DNA of 64,000 bases, taken from positions 1 through 64,000 of the forward strand of contig NZ_JBDKWG010000108.1 of assembly GCF_040151475.1 (NCBI RefSeq), in the 5' to 3' direction. Below are positions 9,801-18,380 of the stretch, in pieces. The position numbers and the translations under genes are program-made. This stretch comes from CAXBNB01 sp040151475. GTDB taxonomy: Bacteria > Bacteroidota > Bacteroidia > Cytophagales > Cyclobacteriaceae. Below the pieces are notes generated by a model. That model searched no databases, was not told the DNA's origin, and saw nothing but the letters and a program-made list of their open reading frames with translations. Position 1 is the first letter of the stretch; each line of letters starts with the position of its first letter.

Positions 9801-10358
9801 TTCTTTTTTGGAAAAACCAAACAATTTTGAGGCACTGGAGTTTGAATTTAAAATTTCGCCAGTTGGATTTATAAAAAAAGATGCTTTGTCATATGAATTG
9901 AAAACGGAGTTGAATTTCTTCTCACCAATTGCTGTTTGATTGGTTAGAGACTCTACTTTCTGTTTCGACAGCAGTAGCTCATTTTTTAGTAATTGTTGCT
10001 GCTTGTGTATTTTAATACAACTAGTTGTTTTATAAATAAGAAGTTCCAGATTGTTGAAAGGATCCGTTATAAAATCAATAATGTTATCATTAGTTTTTAT
10101 TAATTCTAATTCATTAAAGTTGTTCTGATCTGACAGGATAATTATAGGATAATCTTGGTAGTGTTCTGTAGTGCTTTTGATGGACCTTTTTATTACAGAT
10201 GTTCCGTTGTAATAGAAAAGTAAGGCTGAGTAACCTCGATTTTTGAATTCTGGCTTAAATTGTTTAGCATGATCTACTGAGAAGAAGTGTTTCTTAAGTT
10301 CATTTGAAAATGCACTTTTATCGTTTTTGTGATCATGTATAAATAAAATTTTTTGCAT
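6834..10358 (-). CDS. Multi-PAS sensor histidine kinase with degenerate receiver
   Basis: The 1174-residue soluble kinase opens with a receiver-like fold (1-120) that starts KILFIHDH but has Tyr49 where the phospho-acceptor Asp should be. Six PAS segments follow at roughly 145-260, 265-380, 385-500, 510-630, 640-755 and 765-885, several with a C-terminal PAC ending in DIT. The second resembles LOV/PAS_9 but has no photoactive Cys. A coiled coil leads to the kinase core: H934 in GLAHEINNPMNF, N box NIIGNAIEA, and GLGLGLS. The H box is of the ZraS/NtrB-like type. No membrane segment is seen, so the ligands are probably cytosolic or diffusible. It is co-transcribed with the LuxR-type regulator 11 bp downstream. 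Confidence 0.9.
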   Translation of the reverse strand: MQKILFIHDHKNDKSAFSNELKKHFFSVDHAKQFKPEFKNRGYSALLFYYNGTSVIKRSIKSTTEHYQDYPIIILSDQNNFNELELIKTNDNIIDFITDPFNNLELLIYKTTSCIKIHKQQQLLKNELLLSKQKVESLTNQTAIGEKKFNSVFNSYDKASFFINPTGEILNSNSSASKLFGFSKKELLGKNLIESINNKKNKIILSDLSKLTNQKCLKFKSFVTHKNNSKIDVECSFTSIPVNEIRIIHATVKDISKQENEFGAIKDSTLESANDGIILIDPKLPGKPIVFSNSRFAALSGYNKKEIIGQKVSFVYGGKTNPKAAKEINEAIANHGSYKGEVLHHKKDGSLIWNYISLNPIFNEDKKLTHYILIIKDITNRKRIDKELDEYKKFFSVGNDMFGIASTDGYFKKVNKSFLRTLGYSEKELLERPFMDFVHPMDRADTAKEEKKLADGKTTVNFDNRYRCKNGSYKYLRWCVTPDTSTGLLFCSARDITESKISSIALEHSEKNLKESQKIAQLGSWETYIESHEVVLWSQELYKIFGFRWKEKVTIEKILERTHPEDKDKVFWENWTKIPNNKSRKTEYRIFHPTKGEIYIYSSGLTVKNEKGKVHKIIGISQDITERKKTEMKLLENQQKWLSLFHNSSDKVQVLDNQFNVININQFSKDILKNKISVKSYLGSNYFDFISNGYELKEVVIKKLKSSKNVHFNHKGVLSDRYFKCNIVPLISNNQKEGYIVIETDVTEEKNQELKLIESENRLQRAIELAPIPIMIHDEDGKVHRISQGWKNYSGYSLNEISTIEKWTKLAFGKEKVIDKDYIDNLFTYNETFNNGESEITDRRGKKRIWNFHSTPLGYTEDGKRLILNTAVDLSKSKAAENEVRRLNKNLELAVEERTKELQNALIKIKKTQSQLIQQEKMASLGLLTAGLAHEINNPMNFIYAGINNLERIINDIQPIITRYNFLSKGENIELDLEKIEKSKQANSFEEKINTIPELLSDIKLGAERATEVVKGLRTFSRIDKDRKRLYNLHEGLDSSLMLLRGKLNDKIIIKKKYSDKIDMVKCFPSQLNQVFLNIIGNAIEATEGKGRITIETSIPYGKVVISIKDNGMGMTKKTKNKIFDPFYTTKEVGKGLGLGLSITYGIIEKHGGEILVITAPKRGTEFRIILPRS

Positions 10359-10659
10359 GCTTTTTTTCCAGCTTGTTGGTATTTTGCTAATATACTGTAC
10401 TAGCAGGTGTTTATAAATCTTGATTTAAGTAGTTAAATAAAAGATTTACGGAGTACAAAATAAAGACTCAAATTCTTCTTCATTTAAAAGAGATATATTA
10501 ATGTTCGTCCGAAAATGTAAGTAAATAATTACAATTAATAACTATTATATACAATTATTATACCGTTGTTTCTAATATAAAATATATCAATAACGGTTTT
10601 TGAACTGATTAACAGGAGATTGAGTGATGGAAAAAATGGTTATAAGAACTAAATTCTGT
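10359..10659. other. AT-rich intergenic region
   Basis: About 300 bp between the start of the PAS kinase and the end of the ebo cluster. It contains runs of A/T and no credible gene. I see no clear terminator hairpin for the ebo operon and no convincing promoter for the kinase. Confidence 0.6.
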
Positions 10660-12030
10660 TTAGCTAAATATCTGATTTAGCATTAAATCCTTTATTTGCG
10701 TAGGATCAATGGATGTGGCATGCTGGTGCTGGCTATTTGCAATAAAGATGGCTTTGTCTTCTTCATTTAGGTTAATACGTCCGTGAGACCCTTTGATTAA
10801 GGAAGCGTCTAGCGGGATGAAATCCATCAAAGTACGAAAGCCCAGTTTTTTTCTCAATAACTTTAAGACGATTCTGGGAACAATTAATTTCTTTTTCGGG
10901 TCGATAAACATTTCAACAGGATCATAACCTGGTTTTTTGTGAATATCAACTATTCTGGCAAAATCAGGAGCCATTTTGTCATCTTCCCAATAATAATAGG
11001 TAAACCAGCTTTTTTGATCTGCAACAACTACCAGTTCACCGGCTCGTTCGTGATCAATATGATGTAGTTTTTTTCCTTCGGTATCCAGTACCAATTCTAT
11101 TCCTTCGGTTTGCTCTAGTTTGGTCTTGATAGTGTCTTTTTGGCTCAAATCGTTGATATAGACATGGGCTATCTGATGGTCGGCTGTAGCAAATGCTTTG
11201 GAAGCTCCAGCGTCGAGTAGTTCAAGGCCATTTTCTTCTCTTATTGCGATCAATCCTATTTCTCTTAAAATGCGGTTGATATGTATAGGCTGGCTTACAC
11301 TGGTAATGCCGTATTCTGAAATCACATTAACCTCTACTCCTTGTTGCTCAAGGTAGGTGATTAGATATTCACAAACTTTGTCTATTTCTTGTAAATCTTT
11401 TGGCAGGTGTTTTTCATCATGCCCAAATTTCTGAAGTACATAGTCTAGGTGAGGGAGATACACTAACAGCAAGTCCGGATTATGCCACTTGTGGACTTTT
11501 TTGGAGGCATTTGCTATCCATTCACTTGATTTGATAGTGGTTTTTGGTCCCCAAAAGTGAAACAAAGGAAATGTGCCCAGTTCTTCTTGCAACCGATCTC
11601 TTAAATCAGATGGAGCGGAATAGCAGTCGGGTATTTTTAATCCGTCAGCTCTATACTGAGGTCTGGGGGTAACGGCGTAATCAACGGTGGAGTACATGTT
11701 GAACCACCAAAACATATTGGCACAAGTGAAGGATGGATCAATCTTTTTAGCATGATCCCATATACTGGTAGCCTGTACCAGTTTGTTTGATTGATGCCAG
11801 GATCTTACTTCTTGCACATCCCGATAAAACCATCCATTGGCTACTATGCCATGTTCTTCAGGCCATTTTCCGGTGAGATAAGTAGTCTGAACAGGGCAGG
11901 TGATTGCGGGTAATACAGGGTCTATACTGGATACGTTTTTATCTGCTGACCATTTTGTTAAAAATGGAGTATGTTGACCAATAAGCTTTTTGGACAAGCC
12001 AACAACATTGATTAATGCAGTTTTTTTCAT
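10660..12030 (-). CDS. eboF: EboF-like alkaline-phosphatase-superfamily protein
   Basis: The 456-residue protein belongs to the nucleotide pyrophosphatase/phosphodiesterase branch of the alkaline phosphatase superfamily. The nucleophile is T44 in LPAITCPVQTTYLTG, and the HLDYVLQKFGHD stretch gives a further metal-site Asp/His pair. Two usual metal motifs are altered: the N-terminal Asp-Gly is replaced by VVGLS, and the usual DHG is replaced by SEYGI. It has no signal peptide, so it is predicted cytosolic. It is the last gene of the ebo cluster, 10 bp after eboE, and the order A-B-C-D-E-F supports the symbol. Activity is inferred from family; the substrate is unknown. Confidence 0.8.
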   Translation of the reverse strand: MKKTALINVVGLSKKLIGQHTPFLTKWSADKNVSSIDPVLPAITCPVQTTYLTGKWPEEHGIVANGWFYRDVQEVRSWHQSNKLVQATSIWDHAKKIDPSFTCANMFWWFNMYSTVDYAVTPRPQYRADGLKIPDCYSAPSDLRDRLQEELGTFPLFHFWGPKTTIKSSEWIANASKKVHKWHNPDLLLVYLPHLDYVLQKFGHDEKHLPKDLQEIDKVCEYLITYLEQQGVEVNVISEYGITSVSQPIHINRILREIGLIAIREENGLELLDAGASKAFATADHQIAHVYINDLSQKDTIKTKLEQTEGIELVLDTEGKKLHHIDHERAGELVVVADQKSWFTYYYWEDDKMAPDFARIVDIHKKPGYDPVEMFIDPKKKLIVPRIVLKLLRKKLGFRTLMDFIPLDASLIKGSHGRINLNEEDKAIFIANSQHQHATSIDPTQIKDLMLNQIFS

Positions 12031-12040
12031 TGCTATAAAA

Positions 12041-13252
12041 CTAATCCAGTGTTTTAACTACCCAATCTAATTCTCTAACCACGCAACTGACAATATCTGT
12101 CCTCATATTTTCTGGCAATACGTCCCATGTATATGTTTCTACTTCCAGATGATTGGTGAAATTCTTTTCAGACCAAACTGCCAATGTTTCGATGATATCC
12201 TGTTGTGTTGATACCAATTGTTCGTATTTTTCAGTAAAAACAGGTACATGGTAATGTGTGCGTATTTCGGCATACTCAGGATTGTCAAGACTGTCAAGGG
12301 CAATTCCCAAATCCGGAAATCTTACCAGTTCACCATCAGTTTTTTTAACAACTGCTTGGTGCAAATAGGTTGGTTCATCAAATTTTTTGAGCTGTTGTTT
12401 AACGATTGTTTTTTGACTTTCGGAACGCATTGATCCAGAACCAAGTGCTGCACTGATTTGTATCCTGCCAATTTTTATATTTTCGGATAATACCTTGTTG
12501 ATGGCTTCTTTTGGGTTTTCATAACCAACGGCAAAATGACAAACGTCGTAGCAGAGTTGGAAATGTTCTCTGATTATTGCTTCGGCATGGGTGGAATCAC
12601 AATTGAAGGTTGTTTTGATAGATTCTATGCCTTTTTTTAGAATATAATTATTGAAAAAATCAACGAATTCTTGAGTTGTTTCCAGAATGCCATCCGGTTC
12701 TGGTTCCATATCGAGGTGAAGGCTTTTTCCGGTTTGTGTTTTGATTTCTGATAAATAAACAATCAGATCAGTTAGCTGTGTGCAAGCTGTGTTTTTTGCA
12801 TTTTCAAGAGCCTGATCATCTTTGTGCCAAAACCGATAAGAAATAGGAGAGGTGGATACTCCTCCGTCCATATTTTCAGGTAAAAGCTGAGCTAAAATAT
12901 CAAATAACCGCTTAGTGTATTCCAAACGATCTGTTGTGGTCCAGTCAGGAGTATGTACATCATCTTTTACTACCTGATTGTGAAAACCTCCATAGGGGAA
13001 ACCGTTTATGGTAAAAACATACATGTTTTCACTTGTCAACCAGGATTTGAAATCGTTTAGGTTATTTCCTTCTAAAATTTCCAATGAGGCTTCATTAGAA
13101 AGCCTCAAACCAATGCCAAAGCTTTCGGATGTTAGGCCATCACGGATTTTGGTAGTGTATTCTTTGAGGTTTGAGAAAGTAGCTGTCCAGGGTTCGCCTG
13201 CATGAATGTTGCTGCAATAGGTGAGATGTGCCTGATGTTTGTTAATACGCAT
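12041..13252 (-). CDS. eboE: EboE, sugar-isomerase-like TIM barrel protein
   Basis: The 403-residue product resembles xylose isomerase-like TIM barrels, with LTYCSNIHAGEPW near the start and metal-binding-type stretches LHLDMEPEPDG and YDVCHFAVGYE in the middle. It is recognised as 'metabolite traffic protein EboE'. The start was set at 13252 because family members begin with a short Met-X-X leader before the LTYCSN strand; this puts the start 11 bp inside the end of eboD, giving translational coupling. A longer frame reaching 13303 adds a basic leader with no support. Reaction unknown; in cyanobacteria the cluster is tied to moving a precursor into the periplasm. Confidence 0.85.
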   Translation of the reverse strand: MRINKHQAHLTYCSNIHAGEPWTATFSNLKEYTTKIRDGLTSESFGIGLRLSNEASLEILEGNNLNDFKSWLTSENMYVFTINGFPYGGFHNQVVKDDVHTPDWTTTDRLEYTKRLFDILAQLLPENMDGGVSTSPISYRFWHKDDQALENAKNTACTQLTDLIVYLSEIKTQTGKSLHLDMEPEPDGILETTQEFVDFFNNYILKKGIESIKTTFNCDSTHAEAIIREHFQLCYDVCHFAVGYENPKEAINKVLSENIKIGRIQISAALGSGSMRSESQKTIVKQQLKKFDEPTYLHQAVVKKTDGELVRFPDLGIALDSLDNPEYAEIRTHYHVPVFTEKYEQLVSTQQDIIETLAVWSEKNFTNHLEVETYTWDVLPENMRTDIVSCVVRELDWVVKTLD

Positions 13253-14411
13253 ACATTTCTTTCTTTTCAACGAGTGTAAATACAGCCTTTTCGATCCATT
13301 CACTATTCATTTCATGGACGTCAAATTTCTCTCCGATTTTTTCTACCATGGTGATAGTAAGCTCACCTCCCAAATGTTCGCGAAATTCTTCCAGGCCTTT
13401 GATCAGTTCAGGATTTACTTTTGTTCCGGTAGGATCAAGAAGGAGTGGATGAAATAGGCTGAAGCCCAAATCACTTAATAGTTTTAGTATCCGGTCTGTT
13501 GTTGGCGTATCCAGGAATCCTGCATGCATGGCATAGGCTATATCCAGAGCAATGCCTATTGCTACAGCTTCTCCATGCTTTACTTCAAATTTTGTCAGTT
13601 GCTCCAGCTTATGTGCTGCCCAGTGTCCAAAATCCAAAGGTCTGGATGAGCCCATTTCAAAAGGGTCGTTGCTATTGGATATATGATCTGTATGCAATTG
13701 AGCACAATCGAATACCAGTTTTTCCATAGCGTCCAAATCCCTGTTGCTCAGTGCTATGGCATTTTTCTCCAACCAAAGGAAAAATTCTTGGTTTTTGATT
13801 AAAGCAACTTTTATGGCTTCAGACATTCCTGATCGCCAGTCCCTTTCATCGAGCGTGGTTAAGAAAGTAAGGTCATTGATTACGGCGAAAGGGGGAGCGA
13901 AATTTCCTAAGAAATTTTTCTTTCCGAAATAGTTGATCCCATTTTTCACTCCAACTCCAGAATCATTTTGAGAAAGAACAGTAGTAGGTATTCGTATATG
14001 CCTGATGCCTCTATGGGCTATAGCAGAGGCAAATCCTACCATGTCAAGTACTGCACCGCCTCCAATGGCAACAACGAAAGCATGCCTGTCTATCTTGGCA
14101 TCATTGACTATGGAAAGCACTTTTACGAATTCTTCAGTAGAATTTTTAGTCTCTTCTCCACCAATAACGATAAGTGGAGGGCAGGCCATATTTATCTTTT
14201 CCTGTTTAGAAACGTAGTTTTCTATTTTGCTGATCAATTCTGGTTGACAATCGTTCAGGCCTTTATCAATTACAAATGCTATTTTGATTGCTTTATCTGA
14301 TCCATTTTTGGTGATCACATCATTGAGTAATGGGTTGGATGGGGCGAACAACTCTCTCGTAAACAAGATGTCGTATGTATAATTGATGGAAAAATTTTGA
14401 TTTATTTTCAT
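13242..14411 (-). CDS. eboD: EboD, 3-dehydroquinate synthase-like sugar phosphate cyclase
   Basis: The 389-residue protein has the NAD-binding and active-site features of the dehydroquinate synthase family: IGGGAVLDMVGFASAIAHRG, IPTTVLSQNDSGVGVKNG, and the metal ligands in MSEAIKVALIKN, DFGHWAAHKLE and KHGEAVAIG. It differs from true AroB in several positions of the substrate pocket, as do the EEVS and DOI-synthase groups, so the substrate may be a sugar phosphate other than DAHP. Location in the ebo cluster identifies it as EboD. The stop overlaps the start of eboE; the gap to eboC upstream is 60 bp. Confidence 0.88.
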   Translation of the reverse strand: MKINQNFSINYTYDILFTRELFAPSNPLLNDVITKNGSDKAIKIAFVIDKGLNDCQPELISKIENYVSKQEKINMACPPLIVIGGEETKNSTEEFVKVLSIVNDAKIDRHAFVVAIGGGAVLDMVGFASAIAHRGIRHIRIPTTVLSQNDSGVGVKNGINYFGKKNFLGNFAPPFAVINDLTFLTTLDERDWRSGMSEAIKVALIKNQEFFLWLEKNAIALSNRDLDAMEKLVFDCAQLHTDHISNSNDPFEMGSSRPLDFGHWAAHKLEQLTKFEVKHGEAVAIGIALDIAYAMHAGFLDTPTTDRILKLLSDLGFSLFHPLLLDPTGTKVNPELIKGLEEFREHLGGELTITMVEKIGEKFDVHEMNSEWIEKAVFTLVEKKEMYAY

Positions 14412-14471
14412 TGTGTTCTCCTCTAATCTCTCTTAGCTTCTTGTTTTTATGATTGTATCCAATAATAAAAC

Positions 14472-15359
14472 TTATGTAACAGCGAATTTTTTTGACAATA
14501 TTATAGAAATTGGCAACAATAATAAAACGGCTAATCCGTAAGTCCAGTTGCTAAATCCTGCCACATAACTTGCATTTAGTGGAATTAGCGAAAGAACACC
14601 CATTTTTACCGCTTTCATTATGTATTTGGGTTCGTTTGTAGAAATGGCTTTTAGTTTGGCAGATAAGTTCATGCTGATCCACAGAATCACAAATGGAAGG
14701 ACAGTCCACAAATTCATAATACCGTTCCAGGCCAGTAAGATAATAACACCTGCTACCATCACATCCAACGATAAAGCAAAAACAACAGACATTTTATTAT
14801 TTCCCAGCACCTCTCCCTGACTGGTCAATGTGATGGCAGCTATAAATACTATTGGGATGAAGCAAATCATCCAAAATTCCGGCAACTCACCGGAAATGAC
14901 ACTCATTCCTAATAGCAAATTCAAACCCCGGCATATTCCCATGTTTAATGGACCTGCAACGATATTATGCTTGGCATATTTATTATAAAAGAGTGCCGTT
15001 ATTACTATGACAATTGCAATCAGCATGCTGACCACACTCACCAACGAAGCAAAGCCCACTCCAAATGTTAGAAGAAAGCTGCCTAGAAATACGGCTTGTT
15101 TGTAGGTCACTTTTCCACTAGGGATGGGTCTTTCAGGTCTTTCTTTTTGGTCTGTTTCAAAATCAAATACATCGTTGAAAACTATGCCACCACCATACAG
15201 ACCGATTGTAGAAAGTATCAGATAAATAAAATTAGAAGTTTGAATACTGGAAATCCCGGAACCGAGTACTCCTGCAATGGCTACTCCTGCAACTATGTCG
15301 GATATAGCTGTAACAATATTTGCAGGGCGCATCAGCACTAAAAAAGGAAAAAGCCTCAT
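14472..15359 (-). CDS. eboC: EboC, UbiA-like membrane prenyltransferase
   Basis: The 295-residue integral membrane protein has about eight or nine hydrophobic helices and the first UbiA diphosphate-Mg2+ motif, NDVFDFETDQ, at about residue 63, followed by RPERPIPSGK. The second Asp-rich motif is not clearly kept, as in other EboC proteins. It most likely joins an isoprenoid to a soluble product of the pathway, or acts on a prenylated carrier, in the inner membrane. It lies between eboB (15 bp) and eboD (60 bp) in the minus-strand operon. Confidence 0.85.
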   Translation of the reverse strand: MRLFPFLVLMRPANIVTAISDIVAGVAIAGVLGSGISSIQTSNFIYLILSTIGLYGGGIVFNDVFDFETDQKERPERPIPSGKVTYKQAVFLGSFLLTFGVGFASLVSVVSMLIAIVIVITALFYNKYAKHNIVAGPLNMGICRGLNLLLGMSVISGELPEFWMICFIPIVFIAAITLTSQGEVLGNNKMSVVFALSLDVMVAGVIILLAWNGIMNLWTVLPFVILWISMNLSAKLKAISTNEPKYIMKAVKMGVLSLIPLNASYVAGFSNWTYGLAVLLLLPISIILSKKFAVT

Positions 15360-15374
15360 GATTTAATTGTAGGC

Positions 15375-16277
15375 TTAATTCTCGATAATATCAGAAGAAG
15401 ATTTTTTAGGTTCTTGCCCCCTCAAAACGCTATTCCCTCCATATAGAACTGACTGATCAAAATTAACACCCTCAGACCAATCGCTTTCTTTCATATTGCC
15501 GCTTTGTCCATAAGCATCCAATGCATTTTGATAACAGGTTTTTTGAATGTGTTCCTGAGCTATTCCTCTTTCCTTCATCAGGTTAGCTGTTTTAGGCACA
15601 GATAAGGGATCGCTTACTCCCCAGTCTGCAGAGCTATCTACGATAATCCGATCGGATCCATATTGTCTTACGACTTCCACCATTCTTTCACTGCCCATTT
15701 TTGTTCTGGGATATATGGTAAAAGCAGCCCAAAACCCACGGTCAAGGACACTTTTTGCAGTTTCTTCATTGTTGTGATCTATCACAGCCATGGATGGATC
15801 AACACCATGTTCTTCTAATACGTCCATGCTCCGTAATGTTCCATTTTTCTTGTCTCTATGTGGTGTATGGATCATTATAGGAAGCCCGACTTCTTTTGCC
15901 AATTCTATTTGTTCTCTGAAGTATTTGTCTTCAGCTTTGGTTTGATCATCATATCCGATTTCTCCTATAGCTACTACATTGTCTTTTAATGCGAAAAGAG
16001 GCAATAGTTCCATCACTTGTTCGGCAAGTGCTTCATTATTGGCTTCCTTGGAGTTGAGGCCTATGGTGCAATAGTGCTTGATCCCAAATTGGGACGACCG
16101 GAATGGTTCCCAACCCACTATGCTACTGAAATAATCTTTGAAAGCTCCGACCTCTGTACGGGGTTGTCCAAGCCAGAAAGCTGGTTCTATTAAAGCAACT
16201 ATTCCGGCTTTTTGCATGGCTTCATAGTCGTTTGTGGTACGTGAAGTCATGTGAACATGCGGATCTATATATTTCAT
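15375..16277 (-). CDS. eboB: EboB, TatD-family metal-dependent hydrolase
   Basis: The 300-residue amidohydrolase-superfamily protein has the HxH motif at H7/H9 (DPHVHM), a Glu ligand in AIGEIGYDD, His ligands in IMIHTPHRD and AVIDHNNEE, and the Asp ligand in IIVDSSADWG. All expected metal ligands of TatD-type enzymes are present, so it should be an active hydrolase. The C-terminus has about 40 extra polar residues. Within the operon it follows eboA by 42 bp and precedes eboC by 15 bp. Substrate unknown. Confidence 0.88.
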   Translation of the reverse strand: MKYIDPHVHMTSRTTNDYEAMQKAGIVALIEPAFWLGQPRTEVGAFKDYFSSIVGWEPFRSSQFGIKHYCTIGLNSKEANNEALAEQVMELLPLFALKDNVVAIGEIGYDDQTKAEDKYFREQIELAKEVGLPIMIHTPHRDKKNGTLRSMDVLEEHGVDPSMAVIDHNNEETAKSVLDRGFWAAFTIYPRTKMGSERMVEVVRQYGSDRIIVDSSADWGVSDPLSVPKTANLMKERGIAQEHIQKTCYQNALDAYGQSGNMKESDWSEGVNFDQSVLYGGNSVLRGQEPKKSSSDIIEN

Positions 16278-16319
16278 CTGTTGATTGTTAATGATTTTAA
16301 AAATTGAATGTCGTATTGT

Positions 16320-17189
16320 TTAATTTTCGATTGCAGACCAAACTTCATGCCCAATTTCCTCCCATGACTTTTTGGATTTCTCTATGTTTTTGCTTTCTAG
16401 CCAGTCGGTTGCTTTTGGGTGATTGCTTTCTTGCAAAACTTTGATGGCCGCTGATTTGGCTGTTGGTGTACCAGTTTCGATTACTTTTTTAAGGTCTTCC
16501 AGAATTTGTACATTTAAAAAGCTACTGGTTAAACGCCACAACTCTGGTGTAACAGACCTTCCTGCAGCCCATCTTTCATGGACAAAATCGTGCAATATGG
16601 TAGCAAGTTTTTTATTTTGTCTTGTCTCAAGTCCATAAATTTTAAAAATAGGGCGTTCCATGAAAATTGCCTTTAATACCATTTGATTCCATGCCGATTC
16701 ATCGAAATATTTGGAAGGGTAGGCACTGTCTAATGCAATGGAATCAAAAACATCAATCATATTGGTTCTAATTCCATCTACTGCATTCAAAACAAAATCT
16801 TCCGCATTTTGCAAAAAATGTAATGATTTGTAAATCACAACTTGTTCACGCATGTCTGCCGAAGCGAGCAATGTCTCAATTTTACCTTTGTTGTTTTCAG
16901 GATCAAGGTTAATTAAGAATGCCAATCGGCAAAATTGATCCAATGTCCAATTATTAATGTTAAATACCGGATCGATATTTTTAAAAGTATCCAAAAGAGT
17001 TGTTGGTATTTCTACAGATGACCTGTCAATTTTTCTATTGACCATGCCAAAAGCAAGAAAAAATGCCGATGGGGTTTCGGTCGTTTCAAGCTTGTCTGTA
17101 AACCATGACAATACTGCCTGATCTTTGATGTTGCTTTTGCAGGCTTGAATTACCTGATCCCTTAAAACCAAATTACTATTACTTGTCAT
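16320..17189 (-). CDS. eboA: EboA, conserved helical protein of the ebo cluster
   Basis: The 289-residue, mostly helical, soluble protein carries the blocks NWTLDQFCRLAFLI and VHERWAAGRSVTPELWRL that I associate with the 'EboA domain-containing protein' family. It has no known catalytic motif, no signal peptide and no membrane segment. It is the first gene of the minus-strand cluster, with a Bacteroidota-type -7 box about 75 bp upstream, so the whole eboABCDEF group is probably one transcript. In cyanobacteria mutants of the cluster accumulate scytonemin precursor in the cytoplasm, a role that need not hold here. Confidence 0.85.
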   Translation of the reverse strand: MTSNSNLVLRDQVIQACKSNIKDQAVLSWFTDKLETTETPSAFFLAFGMVNRKIDRSSVEIPTTLLDTFKNIDPVFNINNWTLDQFCRLAFLINLDPENNKGKIETLLASADMREQVVIYKSLHFLQNAEDFVLNAVDGIRTNMIDVFDSIALDSAYPSKYFDESAWNQMVLKAIFMERPIFKIYGLETRQNKKLATILHDFVHERWAAGRSVTPELWRLTSSFLNVQILEDLKKVIETGTPTAKSAAIKVLQESNHPKATDWLESKNIEKSKKSWEEIGHEVWSAIEN

Positions 17190-17263
17190 TTGATAATTTT
17201 TCTAGTGTTTCTTAGCTGATCGATACATTATGACTTATGTAATCAGCAATATGCGCATGTCAA

Positions 17264-17271
17264 CAAAATTA
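17264..17271 (-). promoter_or_regulatory. Candidate promoter -7 box for the ebo operon
   Basis: The minus strand reads TAATTTTG, a full match to TAnnTTTG, giving a leader of about 65 nt before eboA. The -33 region has only a weak match, so this is tentative. Confidence 0.4.
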
Positions 17272-17419
17272 TGCATTTTACCACATTGATTTCTTTCTAA
17301 ATTCAATTATTTCAGTGTTTATGATGTCAATCATTAAATTTTCTGAGAATGTTCAAAAAATAGATTCCATAGCAAAAGAATATCTTTTATCTTCGATTTG
17401 AATTCAATTTTATAAATCA

Positions 17420-18205
17420 ATGAAAAAAATCTTAATACTATTCTTTATAACGGCATGTCAACCGGATTTGTATGTAAAACCTTTGCCAAATGCTCATGCG
17501 CACAATGATTATATGCACGATAGACCGTTGCTCGATGCGTTGGACAATGGGTTTACTTCCGTGGAGGCAGATGTTCATTTGATTGAAGGTAAACTGCTTG
17601 TGACTCATGATGCACCCGAAAACCCAAATGCCGTGAGAACTCTGGAGGAGGTTTATCTGACTCCTTTGAAAAGACATATTGCAAAAAATGACGGTAAAGT
17701 GTATAAGGGATATACTGATAGTTTTTACCTGATGATAGATTTTAAGACTGAGGCATTGCCTACCTATATCGCTCTCAAGAAAGTGTTGGCCAAATACGAA
17801 TCTATGTTAACCATCGTAAATAACGGAATTGAGCAAAAGAATGGCCCGGTGAAAGTGTTTATTTCAGGAAATAGGCCATATTCTGAAATAATGCAGGAAG
17901 AAGTGAAACTTGCCACTTTGGATGGCAGACCGGATGATTTAGGGAAGGATATACCAAGTGTGTATATGCCAGTAGTGAGTCAGAATGTCAGTAGTTTCCT
18001 ATCCTGGACTGGTGAAGGTGAAATTGATTCAACTGAAAAAAGTAATCTACTTGATTTTATAAATAAGGCTCATAAGGAAAATAAAAAAGTAAGACTTTGG
18101 GCAACCCCAGACACGCCTGAAGCATGGAACTTTCTAACGAAAAGTGGTGTGGATTTAATCAATACTGATAGATTGTCTGAACTCCGGGTGTTTTTAAACA
18201 AATGA
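17420..18205 (+). CDS. PI-PLC/GDPD-like phosphodiesterase lipoprotein
   Basis: The 261-residue protein starts with a short hydrophobic leader and a lipobox-like FFITAC, so it is probably a lipoprotein. The next segment, NAHAHNDYMHDRPLLDAL, then GFTSVEADVHLIEGKLLVTHD, gives the two catalytic His and the Glu/Asp metal ligands of the glycerophosphodiester phosphodiesterase / phosphatidylinositol phospholipase C barrel. It is shorter than many members but the barrel end (LWATPDTPEAW, GVDLINTDRL) is complete. It stands alone, divergent from eboA. Substrate not determinable. Confidence 0.75.
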   Translation: MKKILILFFITACQPDLYVKPLPNAHAHNDYMHDRPLLDALDNGFTSVEADVHLIEGKLLVTHDAPENPNAVRTLEEVYLTPLKRHIAKNDGKVYKGYTDSFYLMIDFKTEALPTYIALKKVLAKYESMLTIVNNGIEQKNGPVKVFISGNRPYSEIMQEEVKLATLDGRPDDLGKDIPSVYMPVVSQNVSSFLSWTGEGEIDSTEKSNLLDFINKAHKENKKVRLWATPDTPEAWNFLTKSGVDLINTDRLSELRVFLNK

Positions 18206-18380
18206 TACCACTATCGTCTTTAACCTAAGTTTTTAATATACGTATTTTGAATAGTAGTTATGATTTTCATCTAACGGTGTAGTATATAATCGAGTAGGCG
18301 AATTAATAAAAGCTGTTTTAAAATTGAAATTTAGTCAAATAAACCAGTTCTTTGCGCAAAATTAGAAACTGGTAGGAGTC

